DNA of 64,000 nucleotides. Origin: Sphingomonas yabuuchiae (GTDB lineage: Bacteria; Pseudomonadota; Alphaproteobacteria; Sphingomonadales; Sphingomonadaceae). The position numbers and the translations under genes were made by a program. Below, in pieces: positions 42,232 through 52,954 of this stretch; the stretch's first letter is position 1, and every line of letters begins with the position of its first letter. Below the pieces are notes generated by a model. That model was not told where the DNA came from. It did not search any database and was given only the letters and a program-made list of their open reading frames with translations. The stretch covers positions 1 through 64,000 of the forward strand of contig NZ_LDTF01000048.1 in NCBI RefSeq assembly GCF_001477495.1. The letters run 5' to 3'.

Positions 42232-42397
42232 CCGCTCTCAAGCGTGCCGACTTTCCGCCAGTTTGCGACCCCAGCGCATCGCCGAGCTACCAGGGAGCGG
42301 CCGATCGTACTCTTGGGGCTGTAGTGCGAGCAACGAGGAAAACGGCCGCTTTTGGTATCAGCTGGCGGCAAGCTATCAGCCATTTTCAAGGCGCTTT

Positions 42398-42480
42398 GCT
42401 ACCGTCCGGCTACGGATGAACGAACGTCTGCTTCCTCATGATCCTCGCCCGAAAGCGGCCAATCCGCTTCCCACCACAAA
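42398..42480 (-). repeat. possible dispersed repeat copy H (reverse orientation)
   Basis: On the minus strand it reads GTGGTGGGAAGCGGATTGGC, CGCTTTCGGGCGAGGATCA and CAGACGTTCGTTCATCCGTA, resembling the 3' block of the repeat family. It is the only candidate copy outside the first 17 kb. It lies in the 293-bp gap between the GH1-like gene and alkB, where nothing else is recognised. Confidence 0.35.
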
Positions 42481-42524
42481 AGTCCAGGTGCATCCCATCC
42501 GGCGAAGGTTCGGCACAGGAGGTA

Positions 42525-43100
42525 TTAGGAAAGGCTGGACGCGTGTGCTGCTAAGCTTCGGAATGTAATCGACCAGCGCGGGCGCGTCAGCGGAGCAATG
42601 CTGTGTTCCCAGTCATACCGGGCAGGTCCGCTCATGTGATAGGCCGCGCGCGGATCGAGCGGCACCGAGACGCGATCGAACCCACCCGCATGCCGCTTCC
42701 GAAAACGCATGACGGCCGGTTCGCCAAGCGAAATGCCAAGGACATGACCGTAGATCGGACGGTCGCGGTGCCAGCCGATCCCGGCACCTGGATCGTAGCG
42801 GATCAAAAGCGCCTGGATCAGGGTGGCGGGCTCGAGCCCTGAAAATTTGGCCGCCCGGTCACGAAAAGGCCGCAACCAGTCCGGGATCGGCGGGGCGTCC
42901 TTGGGCCGCCCCACTTCGAAATCGTAGCTCCATCCGAAGGATGTGGTCAGCCGCTTCCCAGTCCAGCCCTGGAACCGAAACGGCGTCAGAGCGGTGGCAT
43001 CGATACGATCAATCAGCATCCGCTCGTCCGCAGGATCAATCAGATCATGGCGGGTGATGAGGCCCGGCAAAGCGGGCATATCGAACAGGTCGAGCATCAC
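42525..43100 (-). CDS. alkB: AlkB-like Fe(II)/2-oxoglutarate dioxygenase
   Basis: A 191-residue dealkylase of the AlkB family, expected to remove alkyl lesions from DNA or RNA by oxidative demethylation. The iron ligands are His and Asp in GWHRDRP and the distal His in WEHSIAP. The 2-oxoglutarate arginines are in RWSITFR. The start overlaps the dinB stop by ATGA, so it is co-translated with the translesion polymerase and presumably under the same LexA control. Confidence 0.88.
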   Translation of the reverse strand: MMLDLFDMPALPGLITRHDLIDPADERMLIDRIDATALTPFRFQGWTGKRLTTSFGWSYDFEVGRPKDAPPIPDWLRPFRDRAAKFSGLEPATLIQALLIRYDPGAGIGWHRDRPIYGHVLGISLGEPAVMRFRKRHAGGFDRVSVPLDPRAAYHMSGPARYDWEHSIAPLTRPRWSITFRSLAAHASSLS

Positions 43101-44179
43101 GCTGCCGCCTCTACGAAGATGGGGAGTTCGTCGGCCGCCTCGGTCTGTGCCTGGACAAAGTTGGATACCGTCACGCCGACCAGACGAATGCCCTTCTGGG
43201 TCGGCAGGACCGATCGGATCAGGTCGAGCGCCGTCCGGTGCAGCGCCTCACGAGTGGCAACGACCATCGGCTGGCTGCGTCTGCGCGTGATCTGGTGGAA
43301 GTCACCATATTTGACCTTCACCGTCACCGTGCGGCCGAACGCCTGGCGGCTTTCGCACCATGCCCAGACATCATCCGCCATCTTAAGCAAACCGGCCTCG
43401 ATCTCAGCGGGTTCGGTTAGGTCGCGGTTGAACGTCGTTTCCGACCCCGACGATTTTCGCACGCGGTTCGGGTTAACCGGCCGGTCATCTTCCCCGCGCG
43501 CGATGGCGTGATACCATTCGGCGGAACTGCCGAAATGCTGCTGAAGGAATGCCAGCGACTTGGCCTTGAGGTCAGCCCCCGTCTCGATGCCGAGTCGCTT
43601 CATTTTCGCGGCCGTGACCGGTCCGACGCCGTGGAAACGGTCAACTGGCAGCGTCTCGACCCACGCCCCGCCCATCTCAGGCGTTACTGCGAACTGGCCA
43701 TTGGGCTTGCGGTGGTCGGAAGCGATCTTGGCGAGGAACTTGTTGTACGAAATGCCCGCAGACGCGGTCAGCCCTGTCTCTGCCAGAATGTCGGCGCGGA
43801 TCGCCTTGGCCGTCCGCCATGCCGTTTCCAGCCCCTGTTTGTCGGCGGTCACGTCGAGATAGGCCTCGTCGAGCGACAGCGGCTGGATCAGGTCTGTGTA
43901 GCGCGCGAAGACCGCATGGATTTGGCGGGAGACATCGCGATAGACCTCGAATCGGGGCCGCACAAAGATCAGGTCGGGACAGCGGCGCAGTGCCGTCACC
44001 GACGGCAGGGCCGACCGCACGCCGAACGTGCGCGCCTCATAGCTCGCCGCGGCCACCACGCCTCGCGCCGCGGCGGAGCCAACCGCGACCGGCTTGCCGC
44101 GAAGCGTCGGATCATCGCGCTGCTCAACCGACGCGAAGAAGGCGTCCATATCGACGTGAATGATCTTGCGCGTGACCAT
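43097..44179 (-). CDS. dinB: DNA polymerase IV (Y family)
   Basis: A 360-residue translesion polymerase. Catalytic carboxylates are in HVDMDAFFASVEQ (residues about 7-20) and SLDEAYLDVT. The thumb helix-hairpin-helix DRFHGVGPVTAAKMKRLGIETG and the little-finger domain follow. It copies past minor-groove adducts without proofreading. The ATG at 44179 fits the family; the longer frame to 44347 crosses the operator. A LexA box lies 22 bp upstream. First gene of a dinB-alkB operon. Confidence 0.95.
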   Translation of the reverse strand: MVTRKIIHVDMDAFFASVEQRDDPTLRGKPVAVGSAAARGVVAAASYEARTFGVRSALPSVTALRRCPDLIFVRPRFEVYRDVSRQIHAVFARYTDLIQPLSLDEAYLDVTADKQGLETAWRTAKAIRADILAETGLTASAGISYNKFLAKIASDHRKPNGQFAVTPEMGGAWVETLPVDRFHGVGPVTAAKMKRLGIETGADLKAKSLAFLQQHFGSSAEWYHAIARGEDDRPVNPNRVRKSSGSETTFNRDLTEPAEIEAGLLKMADDVWAWCESRQAFGRTVTVKVKYGDFHQITRRRSQPMVVATREALHRTALDLIRSVLPTQKGIRLVGVTVSNFVQAQTEAADELPIFVEAAA

Positions 44180-44201
44180 GCCGCAGAGCCTATCGCATTT
44201 G

Positions 44202-44216
44202 GAACGAATTGGGAAC
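44202..44216 (-). promoter_or_regulatory. LexA box (SOS operator) of dinB-alkB
   Basis: On the minus strand it reads GTTCCCAATTCGTTC, exactly the alphaproteobacterial GTTC-N7-GTTC direct-repeat operator. It lies 22 bp upstream of the dinB start and about 80 bp from the divergent aldo/keto reductase gene, which may share it. Confidence 0.85.
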
Positions 44217-44296
44217 ATATGCCGGTCCGACAAACGAGACTGACGCGCAACCGTCTGGTGATGGCTCCGAAATTCCGTCGGCACGTTTAGGGTGCC

Positions 44297-45127
44297 ATGA
44301 AGACGATCCGCTTGCCCGACGGCACAACTGTCCCCGCGCTTGGCCAAGGCACCTGGATGATGGCTGAGGATCGGCGAGTTCGATCAGAAGAAATCGCCGC
44401 CCTGCGCGGAGGTATCGATCTCGGTCTGACGCTGATCGATACGGCCGAAATGTATGCTGATGGCGAGTCCGAACGGCTCGTCGGAGAGGCGATTCAGGGC
44501 AAGCGGGATCAGGTCTTTCTTGTCAGCAAGGCCTATCCGCAAAATGCGTCGCACGATCGCCTGCCCCACGCCTGCGAGGCCAGTCTCGCGCGGCTCGGCA
44601 CCGACCGGCTAGACCTTTATCTGCTGCATTGGCGGGGCAGCGTGCCACTGGCTGAGACCGTCGAAGCGATGGAGCGACTGGTCGACGCGGGCAAGATTCT
44701 CCGTTGGGGCGTCAGCAATCTTGATGCCGATGATATGGAAGAGCTGGTCGCCAGCGGTGGCGAGGCATGCGCAACCGACCAGATTCTCTACAATCTGACC
44801 CGGCGCGGTCCCGAGCACGACTTGCTGCCCTGGCTTGCCGAACATGCAATCCCGACGATGGCGTACAGCCCCGTCGAGCAGGGCCGCCTCGTCGGCCATG
44901 CCGGGTTATGCTCCCTCGCAGACGAAATCGGTGCGACACCCGCCCAGCTAGCGTTGGCTTGGCTGTTGGCGCGCGACAACGTCATCGCCATTCCGAAGGC
45001 TGGCCGAGTTGCGCATGTGCGCGACAATCGAGCTGCGGCTGACCTGACCCTCGATGCAGCCACCCTCGATCGTTTGGACGAGCTGTTCCCCCGCCCCAGG
45101 GGCCGGGTGCCGTTGGAGATGCTCTAG
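44297..45127 (+). CDS. aldo/keto reductase
   Basis: A 276-residue TIM-barrel NADPH reductase. The catalytic tetrad is recognisable: Asp in LIDTAEMYADG (with Tyr), Lys in FLVSKAYPQN and His in LYLLHWRGSVP. The cofactor-binding end is IAIPKAGRVAHVRDN. The closest match is the YeaE/methylglyoxal-type bacterial AKR group. The substrate is probably a reactive aldehyde. Divergent from dinB across a LexA box, so SOS co-induction is possible but unproven. Confidence 0.9.
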   Translation: MKTIRLPDGTTVPALGQGTWMMAEDRRVRSEEIAALRGGIDLGLTLIDTAEMYADGESERLVGEAIQGKRDQVFLVSKAYPQNASHDRLPHACEASLARLGTDRLDLYLLHWRGSVPLAETVEAMERLVDAGKILRWGVSNLDADDMEELVASGGEACATDQILYNLTRRGPEHDLLPWLAEHAIPTMAYSPVEQGRLVGHAGLCSLADEIGATPAQLALAWLLARDNVIAIPKAGRVAHVRDNRAAADLTLDAATLDRLDELFPRPRGRVPLEML

Positions 45128-46104
45128 GCGAAGCGGTAAACACCGCCCGCTTCGGCCGCGACGAAGCGTTCGGGGGCGATACTCGCAGCACGCAATGCCG
45201 TGGCCAATTCCCCAACGGGCTCTTCGCGTGCCTCATCGGTCAGCTGGAACGTGCCCCAATGGATGCCGAGCGCTCGCCCCACCCCTACATCGTTGAGGAT
45301 CCTCACGGCGTCGGCCGGGTCGACATGCTGGTCGGCCATGAACCACCGCGGCGCATAGGCACCGATCGGGATGAGGGCGAGGTCGGGAGGGCCCAGGCGA
45401 TCGCGCACGTCGCCGAAGATGCGCCCATCGCCATAGCCGGTGTCGCCGACGAACCAGATCGAGCCCGCCCGGGTTTCCAGATAATGCCCGCTCCAAAGCG
45501 TCATGCGCGTGTCGCTCGGCCAGCGGTTCGACCAGTGATTAGCCGGGGTCAGCGTCGTCACGATGCCGCCGCCGAGGTCGAGCCGATCCCACCAGTCGCC
45601 GGTCATACACCGTGCTGCCGGTACCGCCGCCCGGACGACCGCGTCGTTGCCGAGCGGCATCGCCATCAGCGGATCGTGCGCGGCGTGGAGGCGCCGCAGC
45701 GTGTCGACATCGAGATGGTCGTAATGGGCGTGGCTCAGCAGCACGACATCGATCGGCGGCAGATCGTCGAACGCGATCCCCGGCGCGGTCACCCGCTTTG
45801 GCCCGACGCGGCGGAACGGGCTGGCGCGCTCCGACCAGACCGGGTCGGTAAGGATGTTCACCCCCGCCGCCTGGATCAGCAGCGAAGCATGGCCGACCAT
45901 TGTCACACACAGGCCATCGATGCGCGCCTCAGGCTTGGCGGGCGTCACCGGCAGCGACTTCGGCCATTTGGCAGCAGCCCCCGCCAGCTTCCAGCGCAGG
46001 ATGGCGCTCAAGCCTCGATCGGTACTGGGCTGCCCCGGATTGAAGAAGCGCGTACCGTCGAAGTGATCGCTCGGCGGACCGTCATAATAGCGGTTGCGGG
46101 CCAT
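45124..46104 (-). CDS. metallo-beta-lactamase-fold hydrolase (NAPE-PLD-like)
   Basis: A 326-residue zinc hydrolase. The HxHxDH motif is LLSHAHYDHLD, further ligands are in ANHWSNRW and FVGDTGYGDG, and the C-terminal HWGTFQL supplies the last His. This group includes N-acyl-phosphatidylethanolamine phospholipase D and UlaG-type enzymes. The start is 2 bp after the SRAP stop, so it is in the same operon as the SRAP and zinc-ribbon genes, downstream of a LexA box. Confidence 0.87.
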   Translation of the reverse strand: MARNRYYDGPPSDHFDGTRFFNPGQPSTDRGLSAILRWKLAGAAAKWPKSLPVTPAKPEARIDGLCVTMVGHASLLIQAAGVNILTDPVWSERASPFRRVGPKRVTAPGIAFDDLPPIDVVLLSHAHYDHLDVDTLRRLHAAHDPLMAMPLGNDAVVRAAVPAARCMTGDWWDRLDLGGGIVTTLTPANHWSNRWPSDTRMTLWSGHYLETRAGSIWFVGDTGYGDGRIFGDVRDRLGPPDLALIPIGAYAPRWFMADQHVDPADAVRILNDVGVGRALGIHWGTFQLTDEAREEPVGELATALRAASIAPERFVAAEAGGVYRFA

Positions 46105-46106
46105 GG

Positions 46107-46733
46107 TCAGGCAACGCTCATCAGCTGCGAGGGATAGGCTGTCAGCAAGCTGAGCGCGTCCTCCACCGGGGCGGTCAGCCAGCGTTCCTGATCTTCGGCC
46201 AGCACGATGACCGGCATCGCCTTGGGGTGCCTGGGCGCCACCAGCGGATTGGGTTCAGTGGTGCAGAAGGCATAGACCCGGTCATGATCCTGGTCGACCT
46301 TCCAAAGCCCGGCGAAGCACGGCACCGCCTGATCCTCGACGGAGAACCACCAGTTGGTGTCGCTTGGCGCCTTCCGATCGGATGCTGCCTTGGGTTCGGA
46401 GAAGCGGGTGAATGGCACGAGACAACGATGTTCGGCCTTCATCAGCCAAGGCTTCCACATATTGCTCTGCATGTTCCGGGCGTTGGTCCACCATTCGTAG
46501 AGAAAGGGCAATTCCCCCTCGCGCGCCGGGCGCTTGCGCGGTTTGCGGGTCGGGAAGCCCCAACGCATTGTGCTGAGCACCCGTCGGCCCTCCTCGACAC
46601 GAACGACATAGCCGGGTTTGCCGGGCGCCGCGTAATCCTTCTCGACCTCCAGCGTGTTGCTCGCATCGTCGACTGCAGCAAGCGCGTCGAAATAGGTCCG
46701 CGGATCGACCTTGATATTGTAAAGATTACACAT
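46107..46733 (-). CDS. SRAP-domain abasic-site protein (YedK/HMCES)
   Basis: A 208-residue SOS-response-associated peptidase domain protein. Cys2 (MCNLYN, usually MCGR) is the nucleophile that forms the thiazolidine link to abasic sites in single-stranded DNA. The DNA-binding Asn-Ala-Arg is in WTNARNMQS, the active-site Glu in VPFTRFSEP and the His in PRHPKAMPVIV. It shields AP sites and would counter strand breaks while error-prone polymerases work. Encoded between the zinc-ribbon and metallo-hydrolase genes, leftwards from a LexA box. Confidence 0.92.
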   Translation of the reverse strand: MCNLYNIKVDPRTYFDALAAVDDASNTLEVEKDYAAPGKPGYVVRVEEGRRVLSTMRWGFPTRKPRKRPAREGELPFLYEWWTNARNMQSNMWKPWLMKAEHRCLVPFTRFSEPKAASDRKAPSDTNWWFSVEDQAVPCFAGLWKVDQDHDRVYAFCTTEPNPLVAPRHPKAMPVIVLAEDQERWLTAPVEDALSLLTAYPSQLMSVA

Positions 46734-46745
46734 TCGCTTGTTCGA

Positions 46746-47114
46746 TCACGACCGGTAGCGCGAGACAAGCTTCTTCCACGTCGCGGCATCTGGATAGGGC
46801 AGAGCAGCGCCAGTGGGCGGGTCCCGCCCGATCACCACATGGGGACGCTGGGTGCGTCCTTCCGCCTGACATGTCGAGCAGCATAGCCGCCGCCCCACCA
46901 ATCCGAGCGTGCCGTCCCAGCCTCGGCGGCAGAACAGCCACCATAGCGCAACGGCATCGAAGACGCGGACGTGACCGCATTTTGGACAGCTGAGGCGCAG
47001 CGTGCGCTTGTGCAGGGCACACTCCTCCAACGTGCGCAGACGCCGCCCGATATGATCGTGATCGGCCCCTGCCCCGCCTTCCTGGCTGCCCCTTTCACGA
47101 CCCTCATCTGCCAC
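46746..47114 (-). CDS. zinc-ribbon hypothetical protein of the SOS block
   Basis: A 122-residue protein (GTG start; later starts are possible) with two cysteine pairs, CPKCGH near residue 43 and CCSTC near residue 78, enclosing VFDAVALWWLFCRRGWDG. This should form one treble-clef or ribbon zinc site, suggesting nucleic-acid or protein binding. Family unknown. It is the first gene leftwards of the LexA box at 47180 and is followed 12 bp later by the SRAP gene. Confidence 0.72.
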   Translation of the reverse strand: MADEGRERGSQEGGAGADHDHIGRRLRTLEECALHKRTLRLSCPKCGHVRVFDAVALWWLFCRRGWDGTLGLVGRRLCCSTCQAEGRTQRPHVVIGRDPPTGAALPYPDAATWKKLVSRYRS

Positions 47115-47179
47115 GACCCTGTCCCGTTCCGATTATCGATCCGCTTCCGCAACGCCTTGACCCGGCTGCGGAATCAACG

Positions 47180-47194
47180 GAACATATAGCGAAC
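47180..47194. promoter_or_regulatory. LexA box shared by imuA-imuB-dnaE2 and the divergent SRAP operon
   Basis: GAAC-N7-GAAC on the plus strand (GTTC-N7-GTTC on the minus), a perfect alphaproteobacterial LexA site. It ends 15 bp before the imuA ATG and lies 65 bp upstream of the first gene of the opposite operon, so one operator can repress both. Confidence 0.87.
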
Positions 47195-47209
47195 ATATGA
47201 GTCGCAGCA

Positions 47210-47974
47210 ATGATGTCTTCTACCGCCCCACCCCTCGAAACATTGGCCCGCCTGCGGGGCGCCATAGGCGCTGTAGGCGGCGGTGAGGGTGCGGTCCTGC
47301 CTTTCGGCATCGAAGCGGTAGACACGCGATTGACGGGCGGCGGCCTGGCGCTCGGCGGTCTGCACGAGACGTCTTCGGCGACACCGACCCTTACGGATGA
47401 TGCGGCTGCCACGCTGTTCGCGGTCGGGATTGCCGCGCGCGCAGCAGCGCTGAGCGGTCGCCGGGTGCTCTGGGCGCTCACCCGGTTCGATCTCTATGCG
47501 CCGGGTCTCGAACAGGCCGGCCTCAGCCCTGCCACGCTGTTCTTCGCCGAGGTACGTGAGGACAAGGACGTTCTGGCCGTCATGGAGGATGGCCTGCGCC
47601 ATGGCGGGCTTGCAGCGGTGGTTGGCGAGGTAAAGCGCGCCGATATGGTCGCGACCCGGCGACTGCAGCTGGCGGCGATGACGGGAAATACCCCTGCCCT
47701 GCTTTCGCGCCGCTGGCGCCGACAGGGCACCTGCCCACTGACCGAGCTGTCGGCGGCGATGACACGGTGGCGGATCGCCTGCGCGCCCTCCGCGCCGCTC
47801 CCCGCCCCCGGGGTCGGCCGCCCGCGCTGGATGGTCGAGCTGGCACGCCAACGGGGTGGCCCGGGCTTCACGATGGAATTGGAGGCATGTGATGACACGG
47901 GTCGCCTCGCTCTACCTGCCGCATCTCGCGATCGAGCGACTGCGGCGGCTGGAGCGGCCGCGCGCGCTGCCTGA
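47210..47974 (+). CDS. imuA: ImuA-like protein of the mutasome
   Basis: A 254-residue RecA-like/SulA-like protein. LPFGIEAVDTRLTGGGLALGGLHE is typical of the ImuA N-terminus, and LSRRWRRQGTCPLTELSAAMTRWRI of its C-terminal region. ImuA is required with ImuB and DnaE2 for SOS mutagenesis in Caulobacter-type bacteria. The first gene after the LexA box. The 3' end overlaps imuB by 83 bp. Confidence 0.88.
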   Translation: MMSSTAPPLETLARLRGAIGAVGGGEGAVLPFGIEAVDTRLTGGGLALGGLHETSSATPTLTDDAAATLFAVGIAARAAALSGRRVLWALTRFDLYAPGLEQAGLSPATLFFAEVREDKDVLAVMEDGLRHGGLAAVVGEVKRADMVATRRLQLAAMTGNTPALLSRRWRRQGTCPLTELSAAMTRWRIACAPSAPLPAPGVGRPRWMVELARQRGGPGFTMELEACDDTGRLALPAASRDRATAAAGAAARAA

Positions 47975-49673
47975 GCCGAGGCCCGCGCCCATACTGCCGG
48001 TCGACGACGACCCCGGTGCCTGCTCGGTGCCACGGGGCGGCGGCTGGCGTCCCGGTGCGCGCTGGGCGCAGCAAGGCGCTGCGCGTGGGGCGGTCGAGGA
48101 GCAGGTAGCGGCGCTGCCGCTGCATCAGCGACCGCCGATGCGCGAGTTGGGCCGCCGGTCCGAGGCAGCGGATCACCCCTTCAAGCGACTGGTCGCAACG
48201 GACCAGCGTCAACCCACGGCGGCGTCTGTGACGCACCTCGTGCCGATGGTGCTGGCCGAGCAGCTCGGGCAGCGACAGGTCATCGCCGCCGCTTGCCCGT
48301 CGGCGATGACGCTCGGACTGACCCCGGGCATGGCAGTGACGCAGGCACGGGCGCTGATCCCGGATCTCGACATCCGACCCGCCGACCGGGCGGCAGATGC
48401 CGCGTTGCTGGCGGATCTGGCACTGCATGCCGTGCGTCACTGGACCCCGACCGCCGCGGTCAGCGGATCGGACGGGCTTTGGCTGGACCTGAGTGGCGTC
48501 GCGCATCTGCATGGCGGCGAGGCGCGCTTCTGCCAGCGACTGGTCCGGTTCTGCCGACGTTTCGGCCTGACCGCACGGGTCACGATCGCCTCCACGCCGG
48601 GCGCAGCTCATGCGCTCGCCCGTTTCGGTCGCGATGCCATCCTGCTGGTTCCCGGCGGACAAGAGGCGCAGGCTCTAGCCCCCTTACCTCCTGCCGCACT
48701 CCGCCTGACCCCGGAAGCAACAGTGGCGGCGAACCGGTTTGGGCTCGACCGGATCGCCGATCTCCTGCCGCTGCCACGCGGGCCGCTCGCCCGGCGGCTA
48801 GGCGTGGCGAGTGTCCGCCGCCTCGACGAGGCACTGGGGCGTGTCCCCGAACCGATCGTGCCGGTCGTGCCCGAGGAGACGCCGGTCGCAAAGCGCCGGC
48901 TGCTCGAGCCGATCGGCACCGCTGAGGCGATCGAGCAGGTGATCGCCGACCTGCTCGCCGACATGATGCTGGTGTTGCAGGCGCGCGGGCGCGGTGTGCG
49001 CACATTGGTGCTGCTGCTCGACCGGATCGACGGCAGCGTGCAGCGGCTCGCGATCGGCACCGCGCGCGCGACCCGCGATGTCGTGCATCTCGCCCGCCTC
49101 TTCCACCTGCGCATCGAGCGGATCGATCCGGGTGACGGGATCGAGACGATGCGCCTCGCCGCGACGCGGATCGATCCGCTGGGTGCTACCGCGGTAGCGG
49201 GCGACCTGACCGGCGAGGCGGCGGTGCCCGACGTCGCGACGCTTGTCGACCAGATCGCCGGCCGGGTGGGCGAGGCGGCGCTGTTCACCGCCGCGCCAGT
49301 CGAGAGCGACGTGCCCGAACGCGCGGTACGCCGCGCGCCGCCGCTCGCCGCGCCGACTGGCTGGCCGACCTGGCGCCGGCCGGTACGGCTGCTCAGCCGG
49401 CCCGAGCCGCTGACCGGCGTGCTCGCCCTCCTCCCCGACGCACCGCCGCGCCGCTTCATCTGGCGCGGGCAGGTCCATGCGGTGGTGGCCGGAGATGGTC
49501 CGGAGCGCATCCATGGCGAATGGTGGCGGCGCGACGGCGAGGTCTGGGCGGTGCGCGACTATTTCCGGGTCGAGGACGACACGGGCGCACGCTTCTGGTT
49601 GTTTCGCCGCGGCGACGGGGTCGATGCCGCAACCGGCGATCTCAGCTGGTACCTCCACGGGCTATTCGGCTGA
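47892..49673 (+). CDS. imuB: ImuB, catalytically inactive Y-family polymerase homologue
   Basis: A 593-residue mutasome hub. The Y-family fold is visible ([71 protein letters not shown]), but the catalytic carboxylates at the first and second motifs are absent, as expected for ImuB, which recruits DnaE2 and the beta clamp rather than polymerising. Start at ATG 47892 after GGAGG. The stop overlaps the dnaE2 start (TGATG). Confidence 0.93.
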   Translation: MTRVASLYLPHLAIERLRRLERPRALPEPRPAPILPVDDDPGACSVPRGGGWRPGARWAQQGAARGAVEEQVAALPLHQRPPMRELGRRSEAADHPFKRLVATDQRQPTAASVTHLVPMVLAEQLGQRQVIAAACPSAMTLGLTPGMAVTQARALIPDLDIRPADRAADAALLADLALHAVRHWTPTAAVSGSDGLWLDLSGVAHLHGGEARFCQRLVRFCRRFGLTARVTIASTPGAAHALARFGRDAILLVPGGQEAQALAPLPPAALRLTPEATVAANRFGLDRIADLLPLPRGPLARRLGVASVRRLDEALGRVPEPIVPVVPEETPVAKRRLLEPIGTAEAIEQVIADLLADMMLVLQARGRGVRTLVLLLDRIDGSVQRLAIGTARATRDVVHLARLFHLRIERIDPGDGIETMRLAATRIDPLGATAVAGDLTGEAAVPDVATLVDQIAGRVGEAALFTAAPVESDVPERAVRRAPPLAAPTGWPTWRRPVRLLSRPEPLTGVLALLPDAPPRRFIWRGQVHAVVAGDGPERIHGEWWRRDGEVWAVRDYFRVEDDTGARFWLFRRGDGVDAATGDLSWYLHGLFG

Positions 49674-52600
49674 TGGCGGCCCCCACCACGACCTATGTCG
49701 AGCTTCAGGTGACGAGCCATTTCTCGTTCCTGCGCGGTGCTTCGTCGCCCGACGAGCTGTTCGCCGCTGCCGGGCTGCAAGGCCATACCGCGCTCGGCAT
49801 CGTCGACCGGGGCAGCGTCGCCGGTCTGGTGCGCGCCTGGGAGGCCCAGAAGGCCACGGCCGTGCGAATGATCGCCGGTGCGCGCGTCGATCTCGACGAT
49901 GGGCGGGCGCTGCTGCTCTATCCGACCGACAAGACAGCATGGTCGCGGCTGACCCGGCTACTGACGTTGGGCAAGTCGCGTGCTGGCAAGGGCGGTTGCA
50001 CGCTCGGCTGGAGCGATGTCGTTGCGTGGAACAAGGGGCTGATTGCGGTTCTGCTGCCAGGCGAGGCGGATGCGGCGACCGCTGCGTATCTAGAAGAGCT
50101 GCGCACAACCTTCGGCGCGCGCGGTTATTGCGGCCTCGCCTTCCGCCGCCGACCCGACGATGCATTGCGGCTGCACGACCTCGCCGCGCTCGCCGGCGAG
50201 GCAGGCGTCCGCGCCGTCGCACTCGGCGACATCCTCTACCATACCCCGCAGGCTCGGTTGTTGCAGGACGTCGTCACCGCGATCCGCGAGAAGTGCACGG
50301 TCGACACGCTCGGCTACCGGCGCGAGCGGCATGCCGACAGGCACCTTAAATCGCCAGCCGAGATGGAGCGGCGCTTTGCCGCCTTCCCAGATGCGATCGC
50401 CGCCACCGCCGCGATCGCGCGCGCCTGCACCTTCGACCTTGGCGAACTCAGCTACCAATATCCGCAGGAGCGGGTAGTCGAGGGGCTGACCGCGCAGGAT
50501 GCGCTCGAACAATTGACCGAGACCGCCGCGGCGCGGATGTTCCCCGACGGACTTCCGAAAGCCTATCGCGACCAGATCGCGCACGAGCTCAGGCTGATCG
50601 GCGAACTGGGTTACGCGCCCTATTTCCTCACCGTAAACAGCATCGTCGCGGAGAGCCGCAGGCGCGGTATCCTCTGTCAGGGGCGCGGCTCCGCCGCCAA
50701 CAGCTGCGTCTGCTTCGTGCTCGGCATCACCAGCATCGACCCCATCAAGCACGAGCTGCTCTTCGAGCGCTTCGTCTCAGGCGAACGCCGCGAACCGCCC
50801 GACATCGACGTCGACTTCGAGCATAAGCGGCGCGAAGAGATCATCCAATGGATTTATGACACCTATGGGCGCAACCATGCCGCGCTGACCGCCGTCGTCA
50901 CCCGCTACCGCGCGCGCGGCGCGGTGCGCGAGGTCGGCAAGGCCCTGGGCCTGCCCGAGGATCTGACCAAGGCGCTCGCCGGCCTCATCTGGGGGTGGAG
51001 CCAGGAAGGCGTCGGCGAGAAACAAGTCACCCAGCTCGGCCTCAACATGAACGACCGGCGATTGCGCCTCGCGCTGGAACTGTCGCGCCAGCTCATCGGC
51101 GTGCCGCGTCACCTGTCACAACATCCCGGCGGCTTCGTCCTCACCCATGACCGGCTCGATGATCTTGTGCCCATCGAGCCCGCCGCGATGGTCGACCGGC
51201 AGGTGATCGAATGGGACAAGGACGATATCGACGCGCTGAAGTTCATGAAGGTCGATGTGCTCGGCCTCGGGATGCTCGGCTGCATGAACCGCGCCTTCAA
51301 CCTGCTCGAGGAGGCCAAAGGCGTCCGCGTCGGCATGGCCGACCTGCAGGACGATGACCCGGACGTCTATGCGATGATCCAGAAGGCCGACACGCTCGGC
51401 ACCTTCCAGATCGAGTCCAGAGCGCAGATGAGCATGCTGCCGCGCATGAAGCCGGCGCGTTTCTACGACCTCGTCATCGAGGTCGCGATTGTGCGGCCGG
51501 GGCCGATCCAGGGCGACATGGTCCACCCCTATCTGCGCCGCCGCGAGGGGCGTGAGAAGCCCGACTATCCACGCCCCGAATTACGCGCGGTGCTGGAGAA
51601 GACGCTGGGCGTGCCGCTGTTCCAGGAACAGGCGATGAAGGTCGCGATCGTCGGTGCAGGCTTCACTGCGGTCGAGGCGGACCAGCTCCGCCGCGCCATG
51701 GCGACGTTCAAGTTCACCGGCGGGGTCAGCCACTTCTACGACAAGCTGGTCGAGGGCATGGTGTCGCGCGGCTACCCCCGCGACTTCGCCGAACGGACCT
51801 TCAAGCAGATCGAGGGTTTCGGCTCCTACGGTTTCCCCGAGAGCCACGCCGCCAGCTTCGCCAAGATCGCCTATGCCAGTTGCTGGATGAAGCATCATCA
51901 TCCCGACGTGTTTTGCGCGGCGCTGCTCAACGCCCAGCCGATGGGCTTCTACGCGCCCGCCCAGGTCGTCCGCGACGCGCGTGAGCACGGCGTCGAGGTA
52001 AGGCCGGCCTGCATCAACGCCAGCCGTTGGGACTGTACGCTAGAACCGACACGCGGCCGCTATCTCGCCGTGCGGCTCGGACTGCGCCAGGTGCGCGGCC
52101 TTGCCAATGCGCATGGTGCGGCGATCGTCGCGGCGCGGGGGGACGCACCTTTCCAGTCGGTCGAAGAGGTGTGGCGGCGTGCGGGCGTGCCCCGTGCAGC
52201 GGTCGAGCGACTGGCCGAAGCGGATGCCTTCCATGCGCTGCGCGAGGATCGCCGTCAGGGGTTATGGAAGGTGAAGGGCTTGGGCGAGGCCCCCCTCCCC
52301 CTGTTCGCCGCCGCCGATGCGCGCGAAGCCTCGTTCAGCCCGGAGGGGCTGGAGCCGGACGTACCCTTACGCCCACTGACCGAGGGCCGAGAGGTAGTGG
52401 AGGATTACCGCGCGCTGCAATTGTCGCTGCGCGCCCACCCCCTAGCCTTCCTGCGGCAGGATCTCACCCGCCGCGGCATCGTCCGCTGCGCCGACCTTGC
52501 CCACATCAAGGACGGCCGCCACGTCGAGGTCGCCGGGATCATCCTCGTCCGCCAGAAACCCGGCAGCGCCAAGGGCGTGCTATTCATCACGATCGAGGAC

Positions 52601-52948
52601 GAGACCGGCATCGCCAACGGCATCCTCTGGCCCGATCGGTTCGAGGCGCAGCGCCGCACCGTCATGTCGGCGGCGATGATCGGGATGAAGGGCCGGGTCC
52701 AGCGCGAAGGGCTTGTCATCCATGTCATCTGTGACCGGATCATCGACCATGGCGGGCTGCTCGCCCAAGTCGGACAGATGGACTTCCCTCATGCGACCGG
52801 CCGGGGAGACGGTGCGCGCCATGCCGGGTCGCCCGACCGGGGCGATGCCGGCTGGCGACCGGGCCCGCGCGACAGCTACTGGCCACCGCACGCTAATGGC
52901 CAGGATCCCGAGCAGGTGGTGCGGATCAAGTCGCGCGACTTCCACTGA
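49673..52948 (+). CDS. dnaE2: error-prone DNA polymerase III alpha subunit
   Basis: A 1,091-residue C-family polymerase. The N-terminal PHP domain ([20 protein letters not shown]) is followed by the polymerase core with catalytic acidic residues in [15 protein letters not shown] and [12 protein letters not shown], the helix-hairpin-helix and a C-terminal OB domain ([19 protein letters not shown]). It performs SOS translesion synthesis together with ImuA and ImuB. It starts at 49673; the frame upstream is antiphase to imuB. Confidence 0.95.
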   Translation: MAAPTTTYVELQVTSHFSFLRGASSPDELFAAAGLQGHTALGIVDRGSVAGLVRAWEAQKATAVRMIAGARVDLDDGRALLLYPTDKTAWSRLTRLLTLGKSRAGKGGCTLGWSDVVAWNKGLIAVLLPGEADAATAAYLEELRTTFGARGYCGLAFRRRPDDALRLHDLAALAGEAGVRAVALGDILYHTPQARLLQDVVTAIREKCTVDTLGYRRERHADRHLKSPAEMERRFAAFPDAIAATAAIARACTFDLGELSYQYPQERVVEGLTAQDALEQLTETAAARMFPDGLPKAYRDQIAHELRLIGELGYAPYFLTVNSIVAESRRRGILCQGRGSAANSCVCFVLGITSIDPIKHELLFERFVSGERREPPDIDVDFEHKRREEIIQWIYDTYGRNHAALTAVVTRYRARGAVREVGKALGLPEDLTKALAGLIWGWSQEGVGEKQVTQLGLNMNDRRLRLALELSRQLIGVPRHLSQHPGGFVLTHDRLDDLVPIEPAAMVDRQVIEWDKDDIDALKFMKVDVLGLGMLGCMNRAFNLLEEAKGVRVGMADLQDDDPDVYAMIQKADTLGTFQIESRAQMSMLPRMKPARFYDLVIEVAIVRPGPIQGDMVHPYLRRREGREKPDYPRPELRAVLEKTLGVPLFQEQAMKVAIVGAGFTAVEADQLRRAMATFKFTGGVSHFYDKLVEGMVSRGYPRDFAERTFKQIEGFGSYGFPESHAASFAKIAYASCWMKHHHPDVFCAALLNAQPMGFYAPAQVVRDAREHGVEVRPACINASRWDCTLEPTRGRYLAVRLGLRQVRGLANAHGAAIVAARGDAPFQSVEEVWRRAGVPRAAVERLAEADAFHALREDRRQGLWKVKGLGEAPLPLFAAADAREASFSPEGLEPDVPLRPLTEGREVVEDYRALQLSLRAHPLAFLRQDLTRRGIVRCADLAHIKDGRHVEVAGIILVRQKPGSAKGVLFITIEDETGIANGILWPDRFEAQRRTVMSAAMIGMKGRVQREGLVIHVICDRIIDHGGLLAQVGQMDFPHATGRGDGARHAGSPDRGDAGWRPGPRDSYWPPHANGQDPEQVVRIKSRDFH

Positions 52949-52954
52949 CCCACC

